From Rattus norvegicus (Eukaryota; Chordata; Mammalia; Rodentia; Muridae): a stretch of DNA of 64,000 bases. Shown here in pieces: positions 46,304 through 59,371 of this stretch. Both the position numbers and the translations under genes were made by a program. Numbering within the stretch: position 1 is the stretch's first letter; each line of letters starts with the position of its first letter. Location: assembly GCF_036323735.1 (NCBI RefSeq), contig NC_086034.1, forward strand, positions 16,312,501-16,376,500, in the 5' to 3' direction. A model generated the notes under the pieces. It worked only from the letters and a program-made list of their open reading frames with translations. It did not search any database and had not been told where the DNA came from.

Positions 46304-46756
46304 TTATGAAATTATGCAATATAAAACTATTAATATATGTAAAACCACAGGACCAATTATAATTACATTCCTATCTTCTCTGTCACTCATCAATTTTTTT
46401 GATTGTTGTCTTTTCATTTAATTTCTTCACTTTCTCATTTCTTCACAATCCTTGTGTATCTTATTGTGTGTTTTGTCCAAAGCTATAATTTTTATGAAAA
46501 TTATTATATGTTTCATTGTACATTGCATTATAGTTGAATTATATATCTATATATATATATGATAAATATGTACATATTACTCTGAATTTGTACCTCGCAC
46601 ATTTCATACTGTGTCTACTGTTAGAACTGTTGCATTCTAGTTGATATCATAAATTGATTGGCCATAGTCATAAATGTTCTAGGTTTTCTCCATCATGAGC
46701 AACAATATTTTTGTACATCCCTTTTTTAGCTATTATGATGAGAAAAGGTTCCAGAA
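46304..46756. other. AT-rich unique sequence, no gene seen
   Basis: Includes a short TA run near 46540-46561. Confidence 0.45.
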
Positions 46757-46904
46757 GATAAGAGAACTTTCTGCTCTTCCAGGGGACCCAAGTTTTGCTA
46801 CCAGCATCCACATCAAAGGGCTCACTAATTCTGTATCCCCAGATCCCAGGAATCTGAACCCTTCTTCTAGACTCCTTGGTTATCTGTATTTGCTTGGGGC
46901 ATAC

Positions 46905-46961
<57 letters not shown>
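46757..46961 (+). repeat. B2-like SINE ending in (CA)27
   Basis: AGAGAACTTTCTGCTCTTCCAGGGGACCCAAGTTTTGCTACCAGCATCCACATC fits B2-type order (TCTTCC...GGTCC...AGTTC...CCAGCA.CCACAT). The uninterrupted CA run at 46907-46961 is attached to its 3' end. Confidence 0.65.
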
Positions 46962-46964
<3 letters not shown>

Positions 46965-47580
46965 GTAGCACATGTATGCATGCACACATGCACACATATG
47001 TGCACACAATAACTTCAAAACTGGAGGATGTGTGGAATTATTTTATAAATATTAATATGGATTTTCCAGTGACTAATGAGATTTAATTTTTCTTATTGCT
47101 TTGTTATCCATTTGAGTAGGCTAATGGTGGAATCTATGATGAACTCTCTTGTTCATACGTATTACCTTGCCTGCTAATTTTTTCTGATATCTATAATTTG
47201 TTCATAAGCCTTTCCATCCAGTGGTGAGTTCTTATAGCATTCCTTCATTAATAGCACAGTTCAATTGTTTATTTCTTTGGTCTATTTCAGAATCTTTGGA
47301 AAACCTACAAATTTAATATAAGAGTCTGGTGTGTTTACTACTAAAAGTTTCATTGCCTTTCTTTTTAAATTTGGCTATGCAAACTATCTGGAATTGATTT
47401 GTTCACACAAGTGACATAGGTATTAAAATATCTTTGTTATATATGAATGTAAAAATTTACTCCTAAAGTTTGTTTAAAAACCCATACCTCTATACACATC
47501 TACTCAAATAAAGATGGCTTTAGTATTACTCTAATTTTCACTTCTTGTGCTTTTTCTTTTCCTTTTTGTATTTCTTATCC
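46962..47580. other. AT-rich unique sequence, no gene seen
   Basis: Short frames only. Confidence 0.45.
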
Positions 47581-48295
47581 CTTTTTTGGATATTTTTTAT
47601 TTACATTTGAAATGTTATTCCCTTTCCCAGTTTCCCTTCAATAAACACCGTATCCCATTCCCAATCACCATACTTCTATGACGGTGTTCCCCCTCCCCAA
47701 TTACCCACCCTTTCCTGCCTCTGCACCCTGACATTCCCCTAAACTGGGGGTCCAGTCTGGCATTAGTGTCCAACAAGGCCGTCCTCTGCTACATAAGCAT
47801 CTGGAGCCATGTGTCTGTCCATGTGTGCTCTTTGGATAGTGGTTTAGTTTGGGAGCTCTGGTTAGTTGGTATTGTTCTTATGGGGTTGCAGGCCACTTCA
47901 GCTCCTTCAATTCTTTCTCTAACTCTTCCATTTTGGACCCCATTTGCAGTTCAATGGTTTGCTGGTTTCCCCTCTGTATTTGTATCTGTATTTGTCATGT
48001 CTGGCGGAGCATCTCAGGAGACAGCTATATCAGGCTCCTGTCAGCATGCTCCTCTTACCATCAGCAATAGTGAGTGATTAGCTTTGGTGGATGTATGTAT
48101 ATGGGCTGATCCCCAGGTGGGGCAGGCTCTGAATGTCCGTTCCTTAAATAGCTGCTCCAAACTTTGTCTACATATCTCCTCCTATGAATATTTTTGCTAC
48201 CCCTTTTAAGAAGAACTGAAGCATCCTCACTTTGGTTGTCCTTATGAGCATCATGTGGTCTGTGGATTGTATCTTGGACAATTTGAGCTTTTGGG

Positions 48296-50838
48296 CTAAT
48301 ATCCACTTATCAGTGAGTGCATACTGTGTATGGGTTTTTTTTTGTGATTGGGTTACCTCACTCAGGATGATATTTTCTAGTTCCACCCATTTGCTATGAA
48401 TTTCATAAAGTCATTGGGTTTGTCAGCTGAGTAGTATTCCATTGTGCAGATGTACCACATTTTCTGTATCCATTCTGTTGAAGGGCATCTGGGTTCTTTT
48501 CAGCTTCTTACCATTATAAATAAGGTTGCAATGAACATAGTGGAGCATGTTTCGTTGTTATATGTTAGAGCATCTTTTGGGTATGTGTAGGAGGGAGTGA
48601 TATAGCTCAGTCCACAGGTAGTACTATATCCAATTTTCTGAGGAACCTCCAGACTGATTTCCAGAGTGGTTATGCCAGCTTTCAATGGAGGAGTGTTCCT
48701 CTTTCTCTACATCCTCACCAGAATCTCTTACCAACTGAGTTTTTGATCTTAGCCATTCTAACTGGTGTGAGGTGGAATCTCAGGGTTGTTTTGATTTGCA
48801 TTTCCCTGATGACAAAGGATGTTGAACATTTCTTTAGGTACATCTCAGCCATTTGATATTCCTCAGCTGAGAATTCTTTGTTTAGCTCAGTACTCCATTT
48901 TTAATAGGGTTATTTGACTCTCTGGAGTCTAACTTCTTGAGATCTGTGTCTATATTGGATATTAGCCCTCTATCAGATGTAGGATTGGTAAAGATCTTTT
49001 CCTAATCTGTTGGTTGCCATTTTGTCCTAATGACAGTGTGCTTTTCCTTACAGAAGCTTTACAATTTCATTTGTTAATTCTTGATCTTAGAACATTAAGT
49101 CAATGGTGTTCTCTTCAGGAAATTTTTCCCGGTGCACCTGTGCTCAAGGCTCTTCCCCATTTTTTTTCTTCTATTCATTTGAATGTATCTGGTTTTAAGT
49201 GGAGGCCCTTGATCCACTTGGACTTGAGCTTTGTACAGGGCAATAAGAATGGATCAATTTGCATTATTTTACATAGTGACCTCCAGTTGAACCAGCACCA
49301 CTTGTTGAAAATGCTATCTTTTTCCCACTGGATGGTTTTAGCTCCTTCATTAAAGATCAAGTGACCAAAGGTGTGTGAGTTCATTTGTGGTTCTTCAATT
49401 CTATTCCATTGATCTACCTGCCTGTCTCTGTACCAATACCATATGGTTTTTATCACTATGGCTCTGTGATACAGCTTGAGGTCAGGGATGGAGATTCCTC
49501 CAGAGATTCTTTTATTGTTGAGAATAGTTTTCCCTATCCTGGGTTTTTTTGTTATTCCAAATGAATTTGCAAATTGCTCTTTCTAACTCTATGAAGATTT
49601 GAATTGGAATTTTGATGGGATTGCATTAAATCTATAGATTGCTTTTGACAAAATAGCCATTTTTACTATATTAATCCTGCCAATCCATGAGCATGGGAGA
49701 TCTTGCCATCTTCTGAGATCTTCTTCAATTTCTTTCTTTGGAGACTTGAAGTTCTTGTCATATAGATCTTTCACTTGATTGGTTAGAGTCGCACCAAAGT
49801 ATTTTTATTATCTGTGACTATTGTGAAAGGTATCATTTCCTAATTTCTTTCTTCGCCTGTTCCTCCTTTGAGTAGAGGAAGGCTACTGATTTGTTTGAGT
49901 TAATTTCATATGCCACCACTTTGCTGAAGTTTTTAAATCAGTTTTAGGAGTTCTCTGGTGTAATTGTTGAGGTTGCTTAAGGATACTATCACATCTTCTG
50001 CAAATAGTGATATTTTGACTCTTCCTTTCCAATTTGTATCCTATTGGCCTCCTTTTGTTTTCTGATTTCTCTGACTAGGACTTCAGTATTATATTGAATA
50101 GGTAGAGAGAAGTCTGCAGCCTTGCCTAGTCCGTGATTTTAATGGAATTGCTTTGAGTGTCTCTCTGTTTAGTTTGACGTTTGGTACTGGTTTGCTGTAT
50201 ATTGCTTTTTCTATGTTTAGGATGAGACTTTAATTCCTGATCTTTCCAAGACTACTTGATCATAATGGATGATTGTTTTTATGTGTTCTTAGATTCTGTT
50301 AGTGAGAATTTTATTGAATATTTTTGCATCAAAATTCATAAGGGAAATTGGTCTAAAGTTCTTTATCGTTGGGTCTTTTGTGGTTTAGGTATAACTGTAA
50401 TCATGGTCTCATAAAATAAATTGAGTAGTGTTCCTTCTGTTTCTATTTTGTGAAATAGTTTGAAGAGTATTATTATTAGGTCTTCTTTGAAGGTTTGAAA
50501 GAATTCTTCACTAAACCCATTTGTTCCTAGGCTCTTTTAGGTTGGGAGACTTTTAATGACATCATCTATGTCTTTAAGGGTTATGGGGTTGTTTAGATGG
50601 CTTATCTGACCCTGGTTTAACTTTGGTACCTGGTATCTGTCTAGAAAATTGTCAATTTTATACAGATTTTCCAGTTTTGTTGAGTATAGGCTTTGGTAGT
50701 AGGATTTGATGGTTTTTTGGATCTCCTCAGTTTCTGTTGTTATGTCTCCCTTTTCATTTCTGATTGTGTTAATTTGGATACTCTTTCTGTGCCCTCTGGT
50801 TAGTCTGGCCAAGAGTTTATCTGTCTTGTTGATTTTCT

Positions 50839-50879
<41 letters not shown>

Positions 50880-51238
50880 AGCTCCTGGATTTCTTGATTC
50901 TTTATGTAGTTCTTTTTGTTTCTACTTGGTTGATTTCAGCCCTGAGTTTGATTATTTTCTGCTGTCTACTCCTCTCGGGTGTATTTGTTTCTTTTTGTTC
51001 TAGAGCTTTTATGTGTCCTGTCAAGCTGCTGGTGTATGTTCTCACCTGTTTCTTTTTGGAGGCACTCAGAGCAATGATTTTTTTTCTCTTAGCACTGTTT
51101 TCGTTTTGTCCTATAAGTTTGGGTATGTTGTGCCTTTATTTTCATTAAATTCTAAAAAGTCTTTAATTTCCTTCTTTATTCTTTCCTGACCAAGTTACTA
51201 TTGAGTAGAGCATTGTTCAGCTTCCATATGTATGTAGG
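48296..51238 (-). pseudogene. L1 ORF2, N-terminally deleted and multiply disrupted
   Basis: Recognisable pieces on the minus strand: ARLTRGHRKSIQINTIRNEKG with NFLDRYQVPKLNQ (50537-50812), DLYDKNFKSPKKEIEEDLRRW (49589-49774), WYWYRDRQVDQWNRIEEPQMN (49175-49456), and the Cys-cluster region near 48500-48800. Spread over several frames. Confidence 0.9.
50840..50877. repeat. A38 homopolymer inside ORF2
   Basis: Where other L1 copies read TTTTCTCAAAGAACCAGC, this one has 38 consecutive A. It may be local slippage from the short A-run. Confidence 0.93.
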
Positions 51239-51424
51239 CTTTCTTCACCTGTTTGGTTGTGTTTTCCTGTAATTCTTTAAGGGATTTTTATGTTTCCTCT
51301 TAAGGGCTTCTACTTGTTTACCTGTGTTCTCCTGTATTTCTTTAAGGGATTTATTTATGTCCTTCCTATAGTCCTCTATCATCATCATGAGATGTTATTT
51401 TAAATCCAAATCTTACTTTTCTGA

Positions 51425-52365
51425 TATGATGGGTTATCCAGGACTTTCTGTAATGGTAGACCTATGTTCTGATGATGCCAAATAGCCTTAGTTTCTGTCA
51501 CTTATGTTCGTGTGCTTGCCTCTCACCATCTGGTTATCTCTAGTGCTATCTGCCTTTGCTGTCTTTGACTGGAGCCTGTCCCTTCTGTGATCCTGGTTGT
51601 GTCAGAATTCCTCAGAGTCCAGCTCTCTCTGTGATCCTGTGATTCTGGTATCCTATGATCCTGAGACCCTGGGTCTCAGAGCTCCTGGAAGTCAAGCTGC
51701 CTCTGGGATCCTGAAGTCTTGGAATGACCAAGCTCCTGAGATTTTGTTGAGTCAGAGCCCCTGGGAGTCAAGCTTTATCGGGGTGTTGCAGGAATCAGTC
51801 GTGAACTAGAGCCCTGGGTTTGCTCTGGGCATAGGTGCAAGCTGGAAGAATCTTATGCCTCAAACCCTGGCTAGCAGGGTTTGAGTTCCCCGGTTCCGCT
51901 GGGGGGTCCCAGTTATACACTGGGTGTTGGGAAAGATGCTGTGGCCTCGACTGTGATCTTGAGTGTGTCAGAGATCCAGTGTTCCTGGTTGTGTCTGATC
52001 TCCTGGGAGTCGAGCTTCTTCTGTGATCCTGTGATCCTTTGATCCTGAGTGTTTCAGAGCACCTAGGAATAGGGCTTTCTCTGGGTGTCATAAGAGTGAT
52101 GCAGAGCCAGCACCCCTAGGTCTGCTCTAGGTCCAGGCTCAGACTGGAAGGAACCTGTGCCACTGGCTGTGTCCGAGTTCCTGCTTCGCTGGATTCCGGG
52201 GGTCCCAGTTACTCTAGGTGTCGGGGCAGTTGTTGTGGCCTCCTCACCTGTGTTCCTGGGCATGTTAGAGCATCTGAGAATCGGGCTTCCTCTGGGTGTT
52301 GTGGGAATGGATGTGGAGCCAGCATCCAGGGTCTGCTAAGGGCACTGGTTCAGACTGGAAGAGGA
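51425..52365 (-). promoter_or_regulatory. L1 5' UTR with tandem promoter monomers
   Basis: A unit starting AGAGC(C/A)(C/T)CT and containing GGGTGTTG, AGCC-GCA-CC, GGTCTGCT-GG, CAGACTGGAAG and GGGGGTCCCAGTTA recurs at about 51754, 52056 and 52267; the clean spacing is 211 bases, the other 302. Rodent L1s start transcription from such tandem monomers. On the plus strand it reads as repeated TGTGATCCTG and TCCTGGGAGTC phrases. Confidence 0.75.
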
Positions 52366-53236
52366 GTATTATGTAATTTAACCTGATCAATTAGGCTTTA
52401 TGTAATTTCTCATGTATTTCCTTTTATTATTGTCATAAACTAGTATCTGTACTACCCGCTCTCGATCTTAGCATATTGTAGTCCCATTCACTCTATCCTG
52501 GCTGCAGTCCATCTTCATGTGCATTAATTTAATACATTTTAAACCTCACAACACATTAACCATTTATATGCATTTATTGGCTCTTCTCATTGCTTTTATT
52601 TCATTTCCATGTCTGTTTCTGAGATTATTTTTCCTGCTTCATTTAGCATTCCTTTTATTTAGCAAATATTCTCAAATTAAGTTTTGTTCATGCGGAAACA
52701 CCTTTAATTTACCCTTTAAAATACTCTAGGAGCCAAAGTTGTATATTGCTGTTAAAATATTATCCCAGTTTTTTAAATGCTCTGGGTTCAATCACTAATA
52801 GTAGGAGAAGATGTTCCTAGGGTATGCAGAATCAAAATGCTTGGTCAGTTTTATTTTCTATTTTTGTTTAAAAGACAGATATCCATTGAATTCTGTTTTC
52901 TTTCATTTCTTTTAGGATGACAGCTGTCAGTCTTACAGATTTTCGGTTTCAGGTTTACCTTTCTTATAGGTTTGGGTTTTTTGTTTTGTTTGTTTTTTAC
53001 AGGTTTGTTTTTTCCATGGTTTTTTACCATTGATAATAATGTGAGTCATTTTTTATCTGTACCTTTATGATTGAATTTTAAGAATTATTAAATCTACAGA
53101 AACACTTTTCAGATTTCTAGAATATACACAGCCATAATTTCCTATGGGTTGTTTACCTTGTTCTTTCTTTTCCATCACCATGGCAACTTTGGCTGCACAT
53201 GTCTTAGCTCTCATCTTCTGGCATGCATCACAACTC
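52366..53236. other. AT-rich unique sequence between two L1s, no gene seen
   Basis: Short frames only. Confidence 0.45.
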
Positions 53237-54304
53237 CTTTTTTTCCCTCTTTTAAAATTATTTATTCCACTCATTTACATCTCAAATGATATCCCTCTTC
53301 CCAGTTACCCCTTTACCAACCCTCCATCCCACATCTTCCCGCTTCCCTCTCCTTTGCCTGTATGAGGGTACTCACTTACCCATCAACCCTCTCCCTGCCC
53401 CACTGGTCCATCATCCCCTATGCTGGGGCATCAAACCTCCCCAGCACCAAGGGCCTCCCCTCCCTTGCTGTAAGGAAAATCCATCCTCTGCTACATATGT
53501 ATCTGGAGCCATGAATCCCTCCAGGTACACTCTTTAGTTGGTGGTCTAGTCTCTAACAGAACTGGGTGGTCAGGCCAGCCTATGTTCTTCCAATGGGGTT
53601 GCAGTCCCTCTCCACTCCCCCAGTCCTTCCATCAGCTCCCCCAACAAGTCCCCTTAACTCAGTCTGATGGTTGGCTCCAAGCTTCCATATCTGCATTGGT
53701 TGCTGACCGGACCTTCTTCACCAGGTTTCAGTCAACCTTTTGACCACTGCAACTGTGTTGGGTTTAGTGTCTGCAGACATGATGGATCTCAGGTTCCCAG
53801 ACAGCCCTACTTTCAGTCTCTGCTTCATTTTTGTCCTTGTTCTTCCTTTGGACAAGAACATTTCTGGTTTATAAACTTTGAGATGGGTGGGTGGCCCCAT
53901 ACCTCAACTGAGAGCTGTGCCTATCTACTTGAGGAGGTCTCTATAGGTTCATCTCCCCATTATTTGCACATTTCAGCTAAAATCATCCCCATTAGGTCCT
54001 GGGAGCTTCACATTTCCCTGGTGTCTGGGACCCTTGAGTGGCTATCCTTAGTTCCTCATCCCCATTGTTATATTTTTCAATTTCTGCACCCTCTGTACCT
54101 CTCTCACATCTCCTCAAATTCTTGATACTGCCCCCTTATTTTCTCCCTTATTTTCTTTCTCCCAGGTGCCTTCTCTTCCTTCACTTCCGACGATCATCCT
54201 CTTCCCCACTCAATGCAAGACTAAAGCATCCATACCCTGGTCTTCCTTCCTTCTAAGCACCATATGTCCTGCGGGCTGGATCATAGGCATTGTGAACTTT
54301 GGGG

Positions 54305-57300
54305 CTAATATCCACTTATCAGTGGATATATACAATGTGTGTCCTTTTGTGTCTGGGTTACCTCACTCAGGATGATATTTTCTAGTTCCCTTCATTAACC
54401 TACAAATTTTATAAAGTCATTACTTTTAATTGTTGAATAGTACTCCATTGTGTAAGTGTACCACATTTTTCTGTATCTATTCTTCTGTTGAGGGACATCT
54501 GGGTTGTTTCCAGCTTCTGGCTATTATAAATAAGGCTACTGTGAACATAGTGGAGCATGTGTCTTTTTTATATGTTGGGGCATCTTTTGGGTATATGCCC
54601 ATTAGTGGTATAGCTGGGTCTTCAGGTAGAACTATTTCCGATTTTCTGAGGAACAGCTAGATTGATTTCCAAAGTGGATTTACCAGCTTGCAGCCCCACC
54701 AGCAATTGAGGAGAGTTCCTTTTTCTCCATATTCTCATCAACATCTGCTGTCACCTGAGTTTTTGACCTTAGCCATTCAGATTGATGTGAGGTAGACACC
54801 CAGGGTAATTTTGTCTTGCTATTCCTTAATGACTAAAGATATTGAACATTTCTCTAAGTGCTTCTAAGTCATTCAAGGTTCCTCATTTGAGAATTCTCTA
54901 TTTTGCTCTATAGTCTACTTTTTAATTGTGTTATTTGGTTCGCTGGAGTCCACCTTCTTAAGTTCTTTGTATATTTTGGATATTAGCCCTCTATCAGATG
55001 TAGGGTTAGTAAATATCTTTTCCCAATCTGTGAGTTGCAGTTTTGTCCTATTGACAGTGCCCCTTGCCTTACAGAAGTTTTGCAATTTTATGAGATCCCA
55101 TTTGTCGATTGTTGACCTTAAAGCTTAACCCATTGGTGTTCACTTCAAGAAATTTTCTCCTGTCCCCAAGTATTCAAGGCTCTTCCCAATGTCTCTGCTA
55201 TTAGTTTCAGTTTATCTGGTTTTAGGTAGAGTTCCTTGATCCACTTGGACTTGAGCTGTATACAAGGTGATAAGAATGGATCAATTTGCATTCTTCTACA
55301 TGCAGACCTCCAGTTGAACCAGCACCATTTGTTGAAAATGGTGTCTTTTTTTCACTGGATAGTATTAGTTTCTTTGTCAAAAATCAAGTGACCACAGGTG
55401 GTGGGTTCATTTCTGAGTCTTCAATTCTATTCCATTGAACTTCTTGCCTGTCTTTGTACCACTACCATGTGGATTTTTTCACTATTGTTCTGTAGTACAG
55501 CTTAAGATCAGGGATGGTGATTCCCCCAGAAGTTCTTTTATTGTTGAGGATAGTTTTTACTCTCCTGGGATTTTTCTTTTCCAAATGAATTTGCAAATTG
55601 CTCTTTCTAACTCTATGAAGATTTGAGTTGGGATTTTGATGGGATTGCATTGAATCTATAGATTGCTTTTGGTAGGATGGCCATTTTTACTATATTAATC
55701 CTGCCAATCCATAGCATGGGAAATTTTTTTATCTTCTGAAGTCTTCTTCAAATTCTTTCTTCAGGGATTTGAAGTTCTTACACATATGTCTTTCATTTGC
55801 ATGGTTATATTATTCGTGACTATTGTAAAGGGAGTTATTTACCAAATTTCTTTCTCATCCTTTTTATCTTTTAAATAGTAGAAGGATACTGATTTTAGTT
55901 AATTTTATATCCAGCCAATTTGCTGAAGTCGTTTATCAAATATAGGAGCTCTTTGATAGAATTTTTGGGATTGCTTATATATATTATCATATCATCTGAA
56001 AATAGTGATATCTTGACTTCACCCCTCCCAATTTGTATCACTTTGATCTTATTTTGTTGTTGAATTGCTCTGGCTAGAACTTCAAGTACTATATTGACTA
56101 GGTAAGGAAAGAGCGGGCAGCCTTGTCTTGTCCCTGAGTTTAATGGGATTGCTTAGCGTTTCTCTCCATTTAGTTTGATGTTGCTTATTGGTTTGCTATA
56201 TATTGTTTTATTATATTTAGGAAGGAACCTTGAATTCCTAATATCTCCAATACCTTTACCACGAAAGTGTGTTATATTTTGCCAAAGGATTTTTTAGCAT
56301 CTAATGAGATGATCATATGGTTTTCTGTTTGAATTTGTTTATATAGTGGATTACATTGATGAACTTCCATATATTGAACCATTCCTGCATTCCTGGGATG
56401 AAGTCTACTTGATCATGGTGAATGAACATTTTGATGTGTTTTTGGATTGGTTTGTGAGAATTTTATTGAGTATTTTTGCATTGATATTCGTAAAGGAAAT
56501 TGGTCTGAAGTTCTTTTTCTTCCTTTCTTTTATTTCTTTTCTTTTTCTTTTCCTTATTTCTTTTCTTCTTTCTTTCTTTTTTCTTTTTTCTTTTCTTTTT
56601 TTTTTGTGGTTTAGGTATCAATGTTGATTTTCTCAAAGAACCAGCTCTTAGTTTTCTTGATTCTTTGTGTAGTTCTCTTTGTTTCTACTTGCTTGATTTT
56701 AGCCCTGAGTTTGATTATTCCCTGCCATCTACTCCTTTTGGGTGTATTTGCTTTCTTTTCTCGTAAATCTTTCAGATGAGCTGTTAAGTTGCTGGTGTGT
56801 GATTTCTCCAATTTCTTTATGGAGTCACTCAGGACCACAAGTTTTCCTCTTAGCACTGCTTTCATTGTGTCCCTTAAGTTTGGATATGTTAGTGCTTTCA
56901 TTTTCATTGAATTATAAAAGGTCTTTAATTTCTTTTTTTATTTCTTTTCTGACCAACTCATCATTGAGTAGATAGTTGTTCAGCTTCCATGTGTATGTGG
57001 GATTTCTGTTGTTTCTGTTGCTGTTGAAGATCAGCCTTAGTTTGTGGTGGTCTGATAGAATACATGGGGTTAATTCAATTTTCTTGTATCTGTTGAGGTT
57101 TGTTTTCTGTCCAAGTATATGGTTGATTTTGGAGAAGCTACCATGAGGTACTGAGAAGACGGTATATTCTTTTGTTTTAGGGTGAAACGTTCTGTAGATT
57201 TGTTAAAACCTTTTGGTTCATAACTTCTTTTAGTGACACTGTGTCTCTGTTTAGTTTCTGTTTCCATGATCTGTCCATTTGTGAGAGTGGGATGTTGAAA

Positions 57301-57705
57301 TCTCTGACTATTATTGTGTGAGGTTCAATGTGTGCTTTGAGCTTCAAATCGCCTTTCTTTCACAAATGTGGTACCCTGGCATTTGGGGCATAGATGTTCA
57401 GAATTGAAAGTTCATCTTGATAGATTTTTCCTTTGACGAGTATGTGCTGTTCCTCCCCATCTTTTTTTATAACTTTTGGTTGAAAATCTATTTTATTGCA
57501 TATTAGAATGGGTACTATAGCTTGTTTCTTGGAACCATAGGCTTGGAAAAGATTTCCCCAGCCTTTTACTTTGGGGTAGTGTCTGTCTTTGTCACTGAGG
57601 TACATTTCCTGTATGCAGTAAAATCCTGAATACTGTTTATGTATCCAGTCTGGTATCATATGTTTTTATTGGAGAATTAAGTCCATTGATGTTGAGAGAT
57701 ATTAG
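54305..57705 (-). pseudogene. L1 ORF2, disrupted
   Basis: Minus-strand pieces include the endonuclease QEMYLSDKDRHY and LSILNIYAPNARVP region (57360-57659), LTAHLKDLREKKANTP (56611-56907) and the C-terminal segment near 54500-55650. Stops and frameshifts throughout. Confidence 0.88.
56512..56605. repeat. (TTTC/TTTTC)n pyrimidine tract
   Basis: About 94 bases of T/C, grown where L1 ORF2 antisense normally reads TTCTCTTTCTTTGTTGGGTC. Confidence 0.88.
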
Positions 57706-57834
57706 CAACCAATGAGTGTTGCTTCCTGTTTTGTTTTGTTTTTGTTTTTTGTTTTTTTTTTTTTGATAGAGGTAGAATGATGTTTGTGCATTTCTCTTCA
57801 GGTTTTGTTGTGAAAGATTAATTTCTTGCTTTTT

Positions 57835-58170
57835 CTTGGATGTAATTTCCCTCCTTGTATTGGACTTTTCCTTCTATTATCCTCTGTAGGGCTGAATTAG
57901 TGGAATGATATTATTCAAATTTGGTTTTGTCTTGGAATACCTTGGTGTTTCCTTCAATTGTAATTGTGAGTTTTGCTGTGTACAGTAGCCCGGGTGGACA
58001 TTTTTGTTCTCTTAGGGTCTGTATGACATCTGCCCAATATCTTCTGACTTTTAGACTCTCTGTTGAAAAGTCTGGTGTAATTCTGATAGGTCTGCCTTTA
58101 TATGTTACTTGGCTTTTTTCTTACTGCTTTTAATATTCTTTTTTGTTCTGTGCATTTGATGTTTTGATTA
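57835..58170 (-). pseudogene. L1 ORF1 C-terminal remnant
   Basis: The minus strand encodes, with breaks, the KGRPIRITPDFS-like and REH-CP-LLY-AK-like C-terminal motifs of ORF1p. RRM and coiled coil are missing. Confidence 0.75.
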
Positions 58171-58544
58171 TTACATAATGAGAGGAATTTCTTTTCTGGT
58201 CCCATCTGCCTTCTATGGTATCTGTGCCCCTGGGTCCCAGAGGTCTCCGTTACACAGGGTGGGGTTTGGAGTTCTCAACTGTGATCCTGGATGTGTCAGA
58301 ATATTTGGAGAGTCGAGCAACAACTGGGGTGTGGGCTGTGTGGGTTTGAATCCAGAGCCAAGGCTCTGCACGGTATCACAACTCTTTTGCACTGGGACAG
58401 TTTCTGTGTTGTTTACTTTTTCTCTATGCTTCTGTAGAGACATTTTGGTAGTGAAAATATTCACACCCACTATTTCTAGATACATAATAAGCATATTAGT
58501 GAGAGCTTGCTAAATTTGAAAGCTACTGGGCTGAGATGAACCAT

Positions 58545-58783
58545 TTTAAATGTGTCCTAGGATCTCAGGCAGAATAAAAAAGGAGAAATCTGGCAGAGCA
58601 CTCATATTTATTTCCCAGTGGCTCCTGACCTCAGATGCAAGTGACCAGATATCGCATGCCCTACCATGCTTCCCCTGCCATGATGAAGTGTATAACTCCA
58701 AACTGTGAGTCAAACTAAACATTTCCACCAGAAGTTGTCCTTGTCATGGATTTGATCAATGCAATGAGACAAGCAGCTAAGAC
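58545..58783 (+). repeat. MaLR-type LTR fragment (MT-like)
   Basis: CCATGCTTCCCCTGCCATGATGAAGTGTATAACTCCAAACTGTGAGTCAAACTAAACATTTCC and the end TGCAATGAGACAAGCAGCTAAGAC are characteristic of rodent MT LTRs. Confidence 0.65.
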
Positions 58784-59263
58784 TGGCTTTTTTATGTTAT
58801 AAAACTGTTTCACTGTAATAAAATTAAGTATTATCTGTTTTTTAACTAGAGACCATAGTAATTTTGAATCCATATTTTATAACTCTAATATCTGGATCCT
58901 CAGTAGGTTATTTTTTCTCTCATACTCTTAGTTATTAAAATGTCTAGAAATTTCTCATGGATTATTGGATGTTGCAAAAGGTAAGCAGAGTTTTCTTAAG
59001 CTATTTTCTTAGAACAGCTGCACTTCATCCATTCAGGGATTGAGATTTCTTAGGGTGAGTTATAGGTTTTATAAAGTTTTACTTTCTCAGATTCATCTCT
59101 ACCCACAGCCTGTAGCTTTTTGAGCAGTCTTCCAAGAGGAAGAATTTTATCTCACATCTCACCCATGAGAATGTAGGAAACTTAGTTCTTGATTTGTGGC
59201 CTTTCTGGATAGTATCTCAGTGTTTGTAGAGTTAAGAAACAGAGATTAACTAAGCTCTGATGG
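58784..59263. other. Unique sequence, no gene seen
   Basis: AT-rich; nothing recognised. Confidence 0.45.
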
Positions 59264-59371
59264 AGCAGTGCGACCCAAAGGCAGATACCTATGATTCACA
59301 GACCAACCTATTCTACAGAGCAAATCTAGGACAGCCAGGACTATATAAACAAAGAAACCCTGTCCAGAAAC

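Larger units (their letters stand above)
47581..52365 (-). mobile_element. Old L1, antisense, with 5' UTR monomers and an internal deletion
   Basis: Read leftward it holds tandem 5' UTR monomers (about 52365-51425), a scrap of the ORF1 coiled coil (about 51420-51240), then ORF2 entering in the middle of the endonuclease domain, RT, C-terminus (stop at 48296-48298) and 3' UTR to about 47581. The jump at about 51239 removes the rest of ORF1 and the first part of ORF2, about 1.6 kb. Many stops and frameshifts. No convincing target-site duplication. Confidence 0.88.
53237..58385 (-). mobile_element. Old L1, antisense, with internal deletions
   Basis: 3' UTR from about 53237, ORF2 stop at 54305-54307, ORF2 to about 57705, ORF1 C-terminal part at 57835-58170, and possible 5' UTR text to about 58385. 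ORF2 is broken at about 56605-56630, where a pyrimidine microsatellite is followed by a jump over about 430 bases of the RT N-terminal region. Most of ORF1 is missing. Its 3' UTR wording differs from the younger copies, so it is an older subfamily. The right boundary is uncertain. Confidence 0.85.
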
